From SG8-41 sp036555035 (lineage in GTDB: Bacteria; Pseudomonadota; Gammaproteobacteria; Burkholderiales; SG8-41), in contig DATBMB010000112.1 in assembly GCA_036555035.1 (NCBI GenBank), forward strand, positions 1 through 28,808: DNA of 28,808 nt. Direction: 5' to 3'. The position numbers and the translations under genes were made by a program. How positions within the stretch are numbered: the first letter of the stretch is position 1; every line of letters starts with the position of its first letter. The notes under the pieces were generated by a model that was not told the DNA's origin, ran no database searches, and saw only the letters and a program-made list of their open reading frames with translations. Of this stretch, positions 8,510 through 15,746 are shown in pieces.

Positions 8510-9467
8510 GGAATTCCAGCACCCGCGCCGGCAGCCAGCCGAGATTGCCCGGAAAGCCCCCGCTGACGAATCCGACGTGGCCCCCGCTCGCCGGCTGCTC
8601 GAGCAGCACCGCGGCGCCGACTTCATGCGGCGCGGGAAGCACCGCGCCCGGCAGGAACGGATCGTTCCGCGCGTTCAGCATCAGCACCGGCACCTCGATC
8701 CCCCGCAGCCGCGGCTTCGCGGATGCGCGCGTCCAGTAATCGTCGGTGTTCCGGAAACCGTGCAGCGGCGCGGTGACGGCGTCATCGAACTCGCGCAGCG
8801 TGCCCGCCGCGCGCACGCGCGCCGCATCGACGAGGCCGGGAAAGCGCGCGAGCTTCGCAAGCGATTTGCGTTTCATGCTTGACAGGAAGTGGCGCACGTA
8901 GAGGAGGTTGAAGCCGCGATCGAGCGCGTTGCCGGCCGCCATGAGGTCGACCGGCGCCGAGACCGCCACGGCGCGCTCGACCACGTCTCGTGCGGCGGCG
9001 CCGGACTCGCCGAGCCACTTGAGCAGCGCGTTGCCGCCGAGCGAGACGCCGACGGCGAGGAGCCGGGAGGCCTGCGGCCGCAGCCGCCTGAGCACCCAGT
9101 CGATTTCCGTGCTGTCCCCCGAGTGATAGGCGCGCGGCAGGCGATTCAACTCGCCCCCGCAGCCGCGGAAGTGGACGACGACCCCGCGCCAGCCCCGCTC
9201 CATCACCGCCGCCATCAGCGCCAGCGCGTAATGGCTGCGCGAGCTTCCTTCCAGACCATGGAACAGCACGACTAACGGGGTTTGTCCTCGATCCTCAATC
9301 CTTGATCCTCGATCCTGGTCTTGCACCCAGTCGAGATCGATGAAGTCCCCGTCAGGAGTGTCCCAGCGCTCGCGACGGTAATCGATGCGCGGCCGCGGCG
9401 CGGCGAGCGCGGCATAAATGGTCTGCGCGTGCCCGCCGGGAAGCCACCAGGGCGCGCGGTAGGGAAT
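8487..9467 (-). CDS. yheT: YheT-type alpha/beta hydrolase, apparent AUU start
   Basis: This is a predicted hydrolase of the YheT/EMB8 family; the substrate is unknown. The nucleophile motif GVSLGGNALLKWLG, the HFRGCGGELNR segment, acid NARNDPFLP and His in GGHVGFVSG form the catalytic set. Read from 9467 the protein has 326 residues and begins IPYRAPWWLPGGHAQTIYAAL, matching the family N-terminus. E. coli YheT is about 340 residues. The frame has no ATG, GTG or TTG before a GTG near 9327, which would delete that conserved part. The best start is therefore ATT at 9467, immediately after the TAG stop of the tcuA-like gene, with AGGGGG 6 nt upstream. A 7-bp tandem repeat encodes a DQDRGSRIEDRG linker before the VVLFHGLEGSS core. 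Confidence 0.85.
   Translation of the reverse strand: MPYRAPWWLPGGHAQTIYAALAAPRPRIDYRRERWDTPDGDFIDLDWVQDQDRGSRIEDRGQTPLVVLFHGLEGSSRSHYALALMAAVMERGWRGVVVHFRGCGGELNRLPRAYHSGDSTEIDWVLRRLRPQASRLLAVGVSLGGNALLKWLGESGAAARDVVERAVAVSAPVDLMAAGNALDRGFNLLYVRHFLSSMKRKSLAKLARFPGLVDAARVRAAGTLREFDDAVTAPLHGFRNTDDYWTRASAKPRLRGIEVPVLMLNARNDPFLPGAVLPAPHEVGAAVLLEQPASGGHVGFVSGGFPGNLGWLPARVLEFLSRGWSS
9285..9319 (-). repeat. Five imperfect copies of a 7-bp tandem repeat inside yheT
   Basis: On the plus strand the units read TCCTCGA, TCCTCAA, TCCTTGA, TCCTCGA, TCCTGGT. On the coding strand they give the Arg/Asp-rich linker. Seven is not a multiple of three, so loss or gain of one unit would shift the reading frame. 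The units are not identical, which lowers the expected slippage rate. Confidence 0.85.
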
Positions 9468-10970
9468 CTATTTCCCCCTGACGTAGGCTGCGGCCCCGGT
9501 TCCGGCAAGCCGGCCGAACACCGCGCCGGAGGTGAGCCCGGTGCCGCCCGGGTAGTTGTGATAGAAGATGCCGCCGACCATCTCGCCCGCGGCGTAGAGC
9601 CCGGGAATGGGCTTGCCCGCGGTGTCCTCGACCTCGCCCTCGCGGCTGATCTTGACCCCGCCGAAGCTGAAGGTGACCCCGCACGTCACCCCGTAGCCCT
9701 CGAAGGGCGGCTGGTCGATGGTGTTCGCCCAGTTCGACTGGTTGATCTTGAGCCCCACCGTGCAGCGCCCGTCCTTCACCGCCATGTTGTAGGGGATGTC
9801 GGTGCGCACCGCCTTGTTGTACTCGCGGATCTCCTGCAGGCAGCGCGCGGCATCCACCCCTTCGAGCTTCTTGACGAAATCCTCGAGCGTGTCGGCGCGC
9901 ACCTTCGTCACCTGCTTGATGCGGTACTCGTCGCGCAGCGCGGGGATGATCTTGGCGTCGAAGATCTGCCAGGCGAACATGCCGGGCTGCTCCAGCACCA
10001 CGCGCCCGTACTTGGCGTAGGTGTAGTTGCGGAAGTCCGCGCCCTCGTCGACGAAGCGCTCGCCGCGCGCGTTCACCATGATGCCCCACGGGTAGCTGTG
10101 CTTCTGGAACTGGTCGCCGACCGCGAGATCGCCGAAGGGCGGGGCGTTCATGTCCCAGCCGACGGCGTGGCAGCCGGACCAGTGGCCGTAGGGCATGGCG
10201 CCCGCCTCGAGCGCCATGCGGATGCCGAGGCCGGTGTTGTAGCGCGTGCCGCGCACCTTGGCGAGGTCCCAGCCCGGGCCGAGGTAGCGCGCGCGCATCT
10301 CCGAATTCGACTCGAAGCCACCGCACGCGAGCACCACCGCCTTCGAGCGGATCTCCACGTTCCTTCCCTGTTGCTTCGCGCGCACGCCGAGCACGACACC
10401 GTCATCGTTCGTGACGAGCCCGATCGCCGGCGTATCGTAGAAAATCTTCGCGCCCTCGCGCTGGCAGGCCTTGTGCTCGTTGTCGATCAGCCCGGGCCCG
10501 CCGCCCCAGGTCTCCGCCGCGAGCCCGCCCCAGAATTTGAAGCGGTTGCCGTCCACCTTGTAGGACTGGCGGCCGTAGCTCGCCTGGAAGCGCACGCCCT
10601 TCTTGCGCAGCCACACCAGCGTCTCGAAGCTGCGCGAGATCAGGATCTCGCACAGATCGGGGTCGGTGCGGTACTGGGTGATGCGGCCCATGTCGTCGTA
10701 GTAGTGCTCGGCGGTGTAGGCGCCGAAGTCGTGGGTCTTCTTTTCCTCCGGGGTGAGGTCGGGAATCAGCTGGGCGAGGTCCTCGACGCCGTTGTAGACG
10801 ACGCGCATGAGGCCCGCCGTGTAGCGGCTGTTGCCGCCGCAGTCCTCGATGGGCGCGGCTTCCAGCAGGATGACGGAGGCGCCGCCTTCGCGGGCCGCGA
10901 GCGCCGCGCTGCAGGCGGCGTTGCCGGCGCCGACGACGATGACGTCGGGCTTGCCGAAATCGGAGCTCAT
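9468..10970 (-). CDS. TcuA-like FAD-dependent dehydrogenase/fumarate-reductase-type flavoprotein
   Basis: This is a 500-residue flavoprotein of the FAD_binding_2 (succinate dehydrogenase/fumarate reductase flavoprotein) family. It is closest in pattern to FAD-dependent tricarballylate dehydrogenase TcuA, which oxidises tricarballylate to cis-aconitate. The dinucleotide-binding motif VIVVGAGNAACSAALAA is at 10-26, with the partner acid in ILLEAAP. The FAD-contact segment CGGNSRYTAGLMRV follows. The C-terminal flavin loop is GLYAAGEMVGGIFYHNYPGGTGLTSGAVFGRLAG. The ATG at 10970 has AAAGGA 6 nt upstream. No tcuB or tcuC partner is present in the window, so the true substrate could be another polycarboxylate or a ketosteroid-like compound. 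It is preceded by an NTF2-like gene (14 bp) and followed directly by yheT (0 bp). Confidence 0.82.
   Translation of the reverse strand: MSSDFGKPDVIVVGAGNAACSAALAAREGGASVILLEAAPIEDCGGNSRYTAGLMRVVYNGVEDLAQLIPDLTPEEKKTHDFGAYTAEHYYDDMGRITQYRTDPDLCEILISRSFETLVWLRKKGVRFQASYGRQSYKVDGNRFKFWGGLAAETWGGGPGLIDNEHKACQREGAKIFYDTPAIGLVTNDDGVVLGVRAKQQGRNVEIRSKAVVLACGGFESNSEMRARYLGPGWDLAKVRGTRYNTGLGIRMALEAGAMPYGHWSGCHAVGWDMNAPPFGDLAVGDQFQKHSYPWGIMVNARGERFVDEGADFRNYTYAKYGRVVLEQPGMFAWQIFDAKIIPALRDEYRIKQVTKVRADTLEDFVKKLEGVDAARCLQEIREYNKAVRTDIPYNMAVKDGRCTVGLKINQSNWANTIDQPPFEGYGVTCGVTFSFGGVKISREGEVEDTAGKPIPGLYAAGEMVGGIFYHNYPGGTGLTSGAVFGRLAGTGAAAYVRGK
9474..9479 (-). promoter_or_regulatory. Shine-Dalgarno site supporting the AUU start of yheT
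   Basis: AGGGGG on the minus strand lies within the last codons of the tcuA-like gene, 6 nt before ATT at 9467. The spacing is ideal for initiation at that codon and supports reinitiation after the TAG stop. Confidence 0.6.
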
Positions 10971-10984
10971 AGTGTCCTTTCCGT

Positions 10985-11428
10985 TCAGTGGAGCGTCTTG
11001 GGCGGGGCCGCGCGCCGCGGCTCGGGGTCCACGGTCGCCGGCGCCGGGGCGGGCGATGCGTGGTGCGCGACCATGCGCCAGCCGCGCTCGGTCCGGAGGT
11101 AGATGTTGGTGGCGATCACCGGTCCGCGCGGGCGCGTCTCGCCCGCGAGGGTGATGTGCTCGTAGACGCTGTGCACGGCGAGCATCATGCCCTGCACCAC
11201 CTGGCTCTCGCGCAGCTGGAAGCGCAGGGTCTGGCCGCTCGCGAAGATCTGGCGCCAGGACTCGCGCACGCTTTCCACCCCGGAGAGGCGCGCGCCGTTG
11301 GGGTGCACGCAGTAGATATCGTCGTCATCGGCCCAAACGGCCATCATCGCGTCGAGATCGGCCTTGGTGAGGGCCTCGTAGAACGCGGACTCCGCGTCCT
11401 GCGGACTGGCGAACAATGCCTTCTTCAT
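10985..11428 (-). CDS. NTF2-like (SnoaL/DUF4440-type) protein
   Basis: This is a 147-residue single-domain protein of the NTF2-like superfamily. The opening FYEALTKADLDAMMAVWADDDDIYCVHPNGARLSGVESVRESWRQIF is the classic helix-strand pattern. YLRTERGWRMVAHHASP forms the last strands. Members range from small enzymes (isomerases, dehydratases) to ligand-binding accessory proteins, so the function is open. The tail after residue 128 is Pro/Ala-rich and probably disordered. The ATG at 11428 overlaps the waaF stop (ATGA), giving translational coupling; tcuA-like follows 14 bp later. Confidence 0.87.
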   Translation of the reverse strand: MKKALFASPQDAESAFYEALTKADLDAMMAVWADDDDIYCVHPNGARLSGVESVRESWRQIFASGQTLRFQLRESQVVQGMMLAVHSVYEHITLAGETRPRGPVIATNIYLRTERGWRMVAHHASPAPAPATVDPEPRRAAPPKTLH

Positions 11429-12441
11429 ACTCGCGAAATTCTATCAAAGTCGATTGCGCCGAGTACGCGGTCGGGCGTCAGCTGCATCATGCAGTTGAAG
11501 TGGCCGAGCGGGCACTCGCGCCGGAAGCACGGGCTGCACGGGAGATCGAGCTTCACGACGCGGGCGTTGGGAGAGAGCGGGGGCGTGAAGCCCGGGCTGC
11601 TGGAGCCGTAGAGGGCGATCAGGGGCTTGCCGAGCGCCGCCGCGAGGTGCATGAGTCCGGAATCGTTGCTGACGACGAGGGAAGCGGACGCGAGCAGGTC
11701 GATCGCCTCGGTCAACGTCGTCTCGCCGCACAGGTTGCGGCAGACGCCGCCGGAATGCCGCTCGATGTCCGCGCCGATCTGCCGGTCATGCCGGGAGCCG
11801 ATCAGCCACACCGCGCAGCCGCGCGCGGCGAGCCCCTGTGCGAGCTCCCCGAAGTAGCGCGCGGGCCAGCGCTTGGCCGGCCCGTACTCCGCTCCCGGCG
11901 CGAGCACCGCCGCCGGCCGCGCGCGGTCGAGCCCGAGCCGCGCGAGCAGCGCGCGCCGCTGCGCCTCGTCCACCCGCAGGCCGAGCGCGGGCAGCGGCGG
12001 CTTGAGCGGCTCGCCCCGCGGCAGGCCGAGCGCCGCGTAGCGCTGGGCCATCTGCGGCAGGCGCTCGCGGTCGAGCTTGCGCGCATCGGTCAGTATCCAG
12101 TGCCGCAGCTCGCCGATGTAGCCGGTGCGGTTTGGAATGCCGGCGAAAAATGGCACCAGCGCGGACTTGAAGGTGGTGGGCAGGACGATCGCCTGGTCGT
12201 AGCGTTCGCCAGCGAGCGATCGCCCCAGACGGCGCCGGTCCCCGAGCCTGAGCTCACCATGCAGGAAGGGACTTTCGATTGCGCGGCGCACCTCGGGCAT
12301 GCGCTCGAGCAGCGCGAACGTCCAGCGCGGGGCGAGCACGTCGAGCGCGAGGCCGGCGTGGCGCGCGTGCAGCAGCTTGAAGAGCGGCTGCATCAGCACC
12401 GTATCGCCGACCCAGGACGGACCGACAACCAGGATCTTCAT
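11425..12441 (-). CDS. waaF: ADP-heptose:LPS heptosyltransferase II
   Basis: This GT9 glycosyltransferase adds the second heptose of the LPS inner core at the cytoplasmic face of the inner membrane (338 residues). Diagnostic features are the N-terminal MKILVVGPSWVGDTVLMQPLF, the ADP-heptose site PGAEYGPAKRWPARYF, VVSNDSGLMHLAAALGKPLIALYG with SSSPGFTPPLS, and a Cys-rich C-terminal CSPCFRRECPLGHFNCM. The start is the ATG at 12441. An upstream in-frame start at 12525 would add 28 unconserved residues. The stop overlaps the next gene by ATGA. A 148-bp gap separates it from the zinc-finger gene upstream; I see no gene in that gap. Confidence 0.94.
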   Translation of the reverse strand: MKILVVGPSWVGDTVLMQPLFKLLHARHAGLALDVLAPRWTFALLERMPEVRRAIESPFLHGELRLGDRRRLGRSLAGERYDQAIVLPTTFKSALVPFFAGIPNRTGYIGELRHWILTDARKLDRERLPQMAQRYAALGLPRGEPLKPPLPALGLRVDEAQRRALLARLGLDRARPAAVLAPGAEYGPAKRWPARYFGELAQGLAARGCAVWLIGSRHDRQIGADIERHSGGVCRNLCGETTLTEAIDLLASASLVVSNDSGLMHLAAALGKPLIALYGSSSPGFTPPLSPNARVVKLDLPCSPCFRRECPLGHFNCMMQLTPDRVLGAIDFDRISRV

Positions 12442-12589
12442 GACTCCCACCACCCCGTCACTTCGAGAGTCCCCGCCCGTCCCGCCGCGCTGCATCGCGT
12501 CGGGCGTTCGCCGGCTCGGAGGCATGCTCCTCGAAACCCCGGCTCACCCTCAGGCAGGAGGGGACAATCTTGGCGCATCAGGGACGCAT

Positions 12590-12793
12590 TCAATGTCCCG
12601 GCGCCGGGGCGCTGCCCTTGTAGATATAGCGCGTCCCGCAGTAGGGGCAGAGCGCCTCGCCGGTCTTCTCGATCGGCAGGAACACGCGCGGGTGCGCGTT
12701 CCACAGCAGCATGGAGGGCATCGGGCAGTGCAGCGGCAGGTCCGCGGCCGCGACCTCGATCAGGCGCTGGCGGTTCTCGGTCTGCTCGGGCAT
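12590..12793 (-). CDS. Small CHCC zinc-finger protein
   Basis: This is a 67-residue protein with the zf-CHCC pattern Cys23, His34, Cys49, Cys52 (LHCPMP, NAHPRVFLPIEKTG, CPYCGTRYIY). The domain is shared with the mitochondrial complex I subunit NDUFS6. The bacterial stand-alone form has no settled role. The ATG at 12793 is 2 bp after the ilvE stop, so it is co-translated with ilvE. The ilvE, zinc-finger, waaF order is one I associate with Betaproteobacteria. Confidence 0.88.
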   Translation of the reverse strand: MPEQTENRQRLIEVAAADLPLHCPMPSMLLWNAHPRVFLPIEKTGEALCPYCGTRYIYKGSAPAPGH

Positions 12794-12795
12794 TC

Positions 12796-13725
12796 TTATC
12801 CAGCCACCGGCGTCAACCAGTCGCGGTACTTGTCCGACTTGCCGGTCACGCAGTCGAAGAACGCCTTCTGCAGCTTCTCGGTCACCGGCCCGCGCTTGCC
12901 GCTGCCGATGGTGCGGTTGTCGAGCTCGCGGATCGGCGTCACCTCGGCCGCCGTGCCGGTGAAGAACGCCTCGTCGGCGCAATAGACCTCGTCGCGCGTG
13001 ACGCGGCGAGCTAGGACCGGCATGCCGAAATCCTGCGCGATGCGGATGACCGAGTCGCGCGTGATGCCCTCGAGCGCGGAGGTGAGCTCCGGCTCGACGA
13101 GCGTGCCGTTGCGCACGATGAAGATGTTCTCGCCCGAGCCTTCGGCCACGAACCCGTCCACGTCGAGCAGCAGCGCCTCGTCGTAGCCGTCCTGCGCCGC
13201 CTCCTGGTGCGCGAGGATGGAGTTCATGTAGGTGCCGACGGATTTCGCCCGGCACATCGTGACGTTCACGTGGTGGCGCGCGTAGGAGGAGGTCTTCACG
13301 CGGATGCCGCGCTCGAGTGCCTCCGCGCCGAGGTAGGCGCCCCACGGCCAGGCGGCGATCGCCACGTGCACGGCCACGCCCCTGGCCGAGACGCCCATCG
13401 CCTCCGATCCGTAGAACGCGATGGGGCGGATGTAGCAGGACTCCAGCTTGTTCGCGCGCACGACCTCCTTCTGGGCCTCGACCAGCGTGCGCTTGTCATA
13501 TGGCAGCGGCATGCCGTTGATGTGCGCCGAGCGGAACAGGCGGTCGGTGTGCTCGCGCAGCCGGAAGATCGCGGTGCCGTTCGCCGTCTTGTAGGCGCGC
13601 ACGCCCTCGAACACCCCCATGCCGTAATGCAGCGTGTGGGTGAGCACGTGGGTGGTCGCGTCGCGCCAGGGCACGAGCTTGCCGTCGTACCAGATGTGCC
13701 CGTCGCGATCGGCCATCGAAGGCAT
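12796..13725 (-). CDS. ilvE: Branched-chain amino acid aminotransferase
   Basis: This is a PLP-dependent class IV transaminase (309 residues) that catalyses the last step of valine, leucine and isoleucine synthesis. HYGMGVFEGVRAYKT at 33-47, the Schiff-base Lys161 in CRAKSVGTYMNSILA, and DVDGFVAEGSGENIFIVRNG are the family signatures. FTGTAAEVTPIRELDNRTIGSG near the C-terminus binds cofactor phosphate. The first ATG (13725) is preferred over the ATG three codons later, because GGAG lies 9 nt upstream of it. It is the first gene of the minus-strand run down to 8487. Confidence 0.95.
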   Translation of the reverse strand: MPSMADRDGHIWYDGKLVPWRDATTHVLTHTLHYGMGVFEGVRAYKTANGTAIFRLREHTDRLFRSAHINGMPLPYDKRTLVEAQKEVVRANKLESCYIRPIAFYGSEAMGVSARGVAVHVAIAAWPWGAYLGAEALERGIRVKTSSYARHHVNVTMCRAKSVGTYMNSILAHQEAAQDGYDEALLLDVDGFVAEGSGENIFIVRNGTLVEPELTSALEGITRDSVIRIAQDFGMPVLARRVTRDEVYCADEAFFTGTAAEVTPIRELDNRTIGSGKRGPVTEKLQKAFFDCVTGKSDKYRDWLTPVAG

Positions 13726-13751
13726 GTGAAGAGGCTCCGGCGAAAGCCGCT

Positions 13752-13757
13752 ATTCTA
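13752..13757 (-). promoter_or_regulatory. Putative -10 element (TAGAAT) for ilvE
   Basis: TAGAAT on the minus strand lies 26 bp upstream of the ilvE ATG, leaving room for a start site near 13745 and the GGAG ribosome site. The -35 region (about 13775-13780) is a poor match, so this is a suggestion only. Confidence 0.35.
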
Positions 13758-13944
13758 GCCGCTGTGCTCGCATCGTGGAACCTGGAGCCGGGCGCCCGGA
13801 ATATTGCAGCCGGAAGCGGAACTATTGAACACACCGGAGCCGTTCGAGGCTGGTGGTAAATGCAATACGCAAGTAGAATTGCTTCCGGGTTCGAAGCCGC
13901 CGGAACGGGGTCCGTTCGGGTTGCGGTCTGCAGAGGGAGAAGCG

Positions 13945-15267
13945 ATGGCGCGCGATGCGGGCAACTGGCTGGGCAATATCGGCCAGCGCGTCATTTTCAG
14001 CACCGACAGCGAGCAGGAAAAGCTCAACAAGACGCTCGCCATCTTCGCCTCCGGGCTGATGGGCTTCGGCGCGATGCTGTGGCTCGCCATCTACTGGGCG
14101 ATGGGCATCAAGTTCTCCGCCACGGTGCCGCTGTGCTACCTGGTCCTGTCGGCGAGCTCGCTCGGGCTCTACCTGTGGAAGCGCAACTTCGAGCTGTTTC
14201 GCTTCATCCAGGTGAGCCTCTTCCTCTTCGTGCCGTTCATCATGCAGTGGAGCATCGGCAGCTACGTGAGCTCCTCGGGCGTGATGCTGTGGGCGCTGCT
14301 CGCGCCGATCGGGGTCATGATCTTCCAGGGCCCGCGCGAGTCGCTGCCGTGGTTCTTCGCCTACATCGTGATGACCGCGATCTCGGGCTTCTTCGACTAC
14401 TATCTCGGCGACAGCGCGCAGCAGGGCATCAAGATGGAGTCGGTTGCCGTGTTCTTCTCGCTCAACTTCGCCGCGGTCTCCACCATCGTCTATCTCCTGA
14501 TCAGCTACTTCGTGAATCAGCGCGACAAGCTGCAGGCGCGCGTCGACGAGCAGTTCAAGCTGCTCCAGGACGAGCAGCAGAAATCCGAGCGGCTGCTCCT
14601 CAACATCCTGCCCGGCCCGATTGCGCAGCGGCTGAAAGAGCAGCACGCGACCATCGCCGACGGCTTCTCGGACGTGACGGTCATGTTCGCGGACATCATC
14701 AATTTCACGCGGCTCTCGGAGGAGATGCCGCCCAAGTTCATGGTGACGCTGCTGAACGAGGTGTTCTCGCACTTCGACCAGCTCGCCGAGAAGTACGGGC
14801 TGGAGAAGATCAAGACCATCGGGGACGCCTACATGGTCGCCGGCGGCCTCGACGAGCACCACCGCGCCCCCGGCGTCAGCGCCGTGGAGCGCGACTATTG
14901 CAGCGCGATCTGCGGCATGGCGACCGAGATGCGCGACTACATGGAGACGCTCTCCGGGATCCGCCGGGCGCGCCTGCAGATCCACGTCGGCATCGGCACC
15001 GGCCCGGTGGTGGCGGGCGTGATCGGGATGAAGAAGTTCATCTACGACCTGTGGGGAGACACCGTCAACATCGCGAGCCGGGTCACCGAGCAGGCGGGGC
15101 CCAGCACGATACTGATGGATGCCACCACCTGGCGGCGCGTGCGCAACGAGTTCGATTTCGACGGGCCGCAGTCGATCCACGTCAAGGGCAAGGGCGAGAT
15201 CACCGTCTACCGCCTGCTGGGGCGCAAGGCCCAGGCCGCCGGGGTCGCCAGCGCCGGCGGCTCCTGA
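13945..15267 (+). CDS. Membrane-anchored class III adenylate cyclase
   Basis: This enzyme makes cAMP from ATP (440 residues). Six hydrophobic segments at about 31-53, 57-77, 84-102, 112-128, 136-152 and 167-189 form the membrane anchor. A helical linker at 190-220 (NQRDKLQARVDEQFKLLQDEQQ) leads into LLLNILPGPIAQRL and the catalytic domain at 241-425. Metal-binding Asp250 (VMFADIINFT) and Asp294 (KTIGDAYM) are present, with base-recognition Lys in EKIKTIGD. Asp368 (FIYDLWGDTVN) favours adenine over guanine, and Asn375 and Arg379 (NIASR) stabilise the transition state, so all key residues are intact. The ATG at 13945 with GAGGGAG 5 nt upstream is chosen over a TTG at 13804. It is transcribed divergently from ilvE across 219 bp; a TAGAAT at 13874-13879 could be its -10. 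Confidence 0.93.
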   Translation: MARDAGNWLGNIGQRVIFSTDSEQEKLNKTLAIFASGLMGFGAMLWLAIYWAMGIKFSATVPLCYLVLSASSLGLYLWKRNFELFRFIQVSLFLFVPFIMQWSIGSYVSSSGVMLWALLAPIGVMIFQGPRESLPWFFAYIVMTAISGFFDYYLGDSAQQGIKMESVAVFFSLNFAAVSTIVYLLISYFVNQRDKLQARVDEQFKLLQDEQQKSERLLLNILPGPIAQRLKEQHATIADGFSDVTVMFADIINFTRLSEEMPPKFMVTLLNEVFSHFDQLAEKYGLEKIKTIGDAYMVAGGLDEHHRAPGVSAVERDYCSAICGMATEMRDYMETLSGIRRARLQIHVGIGTGPVVAGVIGMKKFIYDLWGDTVNIASRVTEQAGPSTILMDATTWRRVRNEFDFDGPQSIHVKGKGEITVYRLLGRKAQAAGVASAGGS

Positions 15268-15292
15268 CGATCCGATCGAACGGGCGTTGGTC

Positions 15293-15312
15293 ATTCCCGC
15301 GGAGGTGGGAAT
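15293..15312. repeat. ATTCCC-N8-GGGAAT palindrome (dRS3-like)
   Basis: A 20-bp element with perfect 6-bp arms and an 8-bp loop. It has the same formula as the Neisseria dRS3 repeat. It lies 25 bp after the cyclase stop codon in the convergent gap, so it could also serve as a weak hairpin at the transcript end. There is no T-run after it. Confidence 0.6.
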
Positions 15313-15336
15313 CTAACGACTATCTCAAGAACCCAG

Positions 15337-15534
15337 TCGTTCGCGCTTCGACTCTGACCGTTCATCCTGAGCGTAGCGCGGATGCCGCGGGGCGGGTCCT
15401 GTCAGAGCGGTCGTGATCTTCTCCGGATTTCCCCGCCCACCTGGTCAATTGATCAGGACAACTCCCCGGGACAGTCAGTACCAGTACCGGAAATCCGGAA
15501 CCAGATCCCAACCGCCCTGCCACCCGGCCCGCGG
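15337..15534 (+). repeat. Palindromic intergenic repeat, copy A (with 56-bp left module)
   Basis: The region from about 15388 to 15534 is an imperfect palindrome whose arms begin CGGGTCCTGTCAGAGCGGTC and end CGCCCTGCCACCCGGCCCGC. A central CAATTG and the block AGTACCAGTACCGGAAATCC are also present. It is closely similar to copies B (23263-23410) and C (24980-25126). Bases 15337-15392 form a left module, shared with copy C at the same 56-bp spacing, that contains CATCCTGAGCGTAGCG. It has no coding signal; open frames across it are incidental. Confidence 0.9.
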
Positions 15535-15546
15535 AGACTGGCCAAT

Positions 15547-15686
15547 GCGCGGGTGGCAGAAGGGTCGGGGTTTGATCCGAGGCTTCCGGTACGGGTATTG
15601 ACTCCAGAGAACGCGCGGGCCAAGTCAATTGCCCGGATGCGCGGGAAGCCTCGGAGCGGGCCCCGACCGTTCTGACAGGACCCGCG
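15547..15686 (-). repeat. Diverged copy of the palindromic repeat in opposite orientation (copy A')
   Basis: Read on the minus strand it starts CGCGGGTCCTGTCAGAACGG, passes CAATTGACTTGG and GTACCGGAAGCC, and ends CCCTTCTGCCACCCGCGC. These are the same landmarks, in the same order, as copy A, but with many substitutions. It faces copy A across 12 bp, making a large inverted pair between the convergent cyclase and glnE genes. From 15687 to 15746 nothing further is recognisable. This repeat block accounts for most of the 479-bp gene-free gap 15268-15746. Confidence 0.75.
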
Positions 15687-15746
15687 CCGTCCCTGAGAGT
15701 TCGGATGCATGCTCATGCTGCTCCGGGGGTATTTTTGACACGGGTT

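Noticed and set aside
9321..11102. A 593-codon plus-strand frame opposite the tcuA-like and NTF2-like genes
   Set aside because: It is an antisense shadow; the minus-strand proteins carry intact FAD-binding and NTF2 motifs.
12442..12589. Possible small gene or extra N-terminus in the gap between the zinc-finger gene and waaF
   Set aside because: The open frame that extends waaF to 12525 encodes unconserved low-complexity sequence, and no ribosome site or motif is visible.
15337..15686. CRISPR array or tandem-repeat locus
   Set aside because: The two copies are in opposite orientation, much longer than CRISPR repeats, without regular spacers, and no cas genes are present.
15337..15686. Remnant of an insertion sequence with a transposase gene
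   Set aside because: No transposase-like reading frame exists in the block or elsewhere in the window; the elements are too short to encode one.
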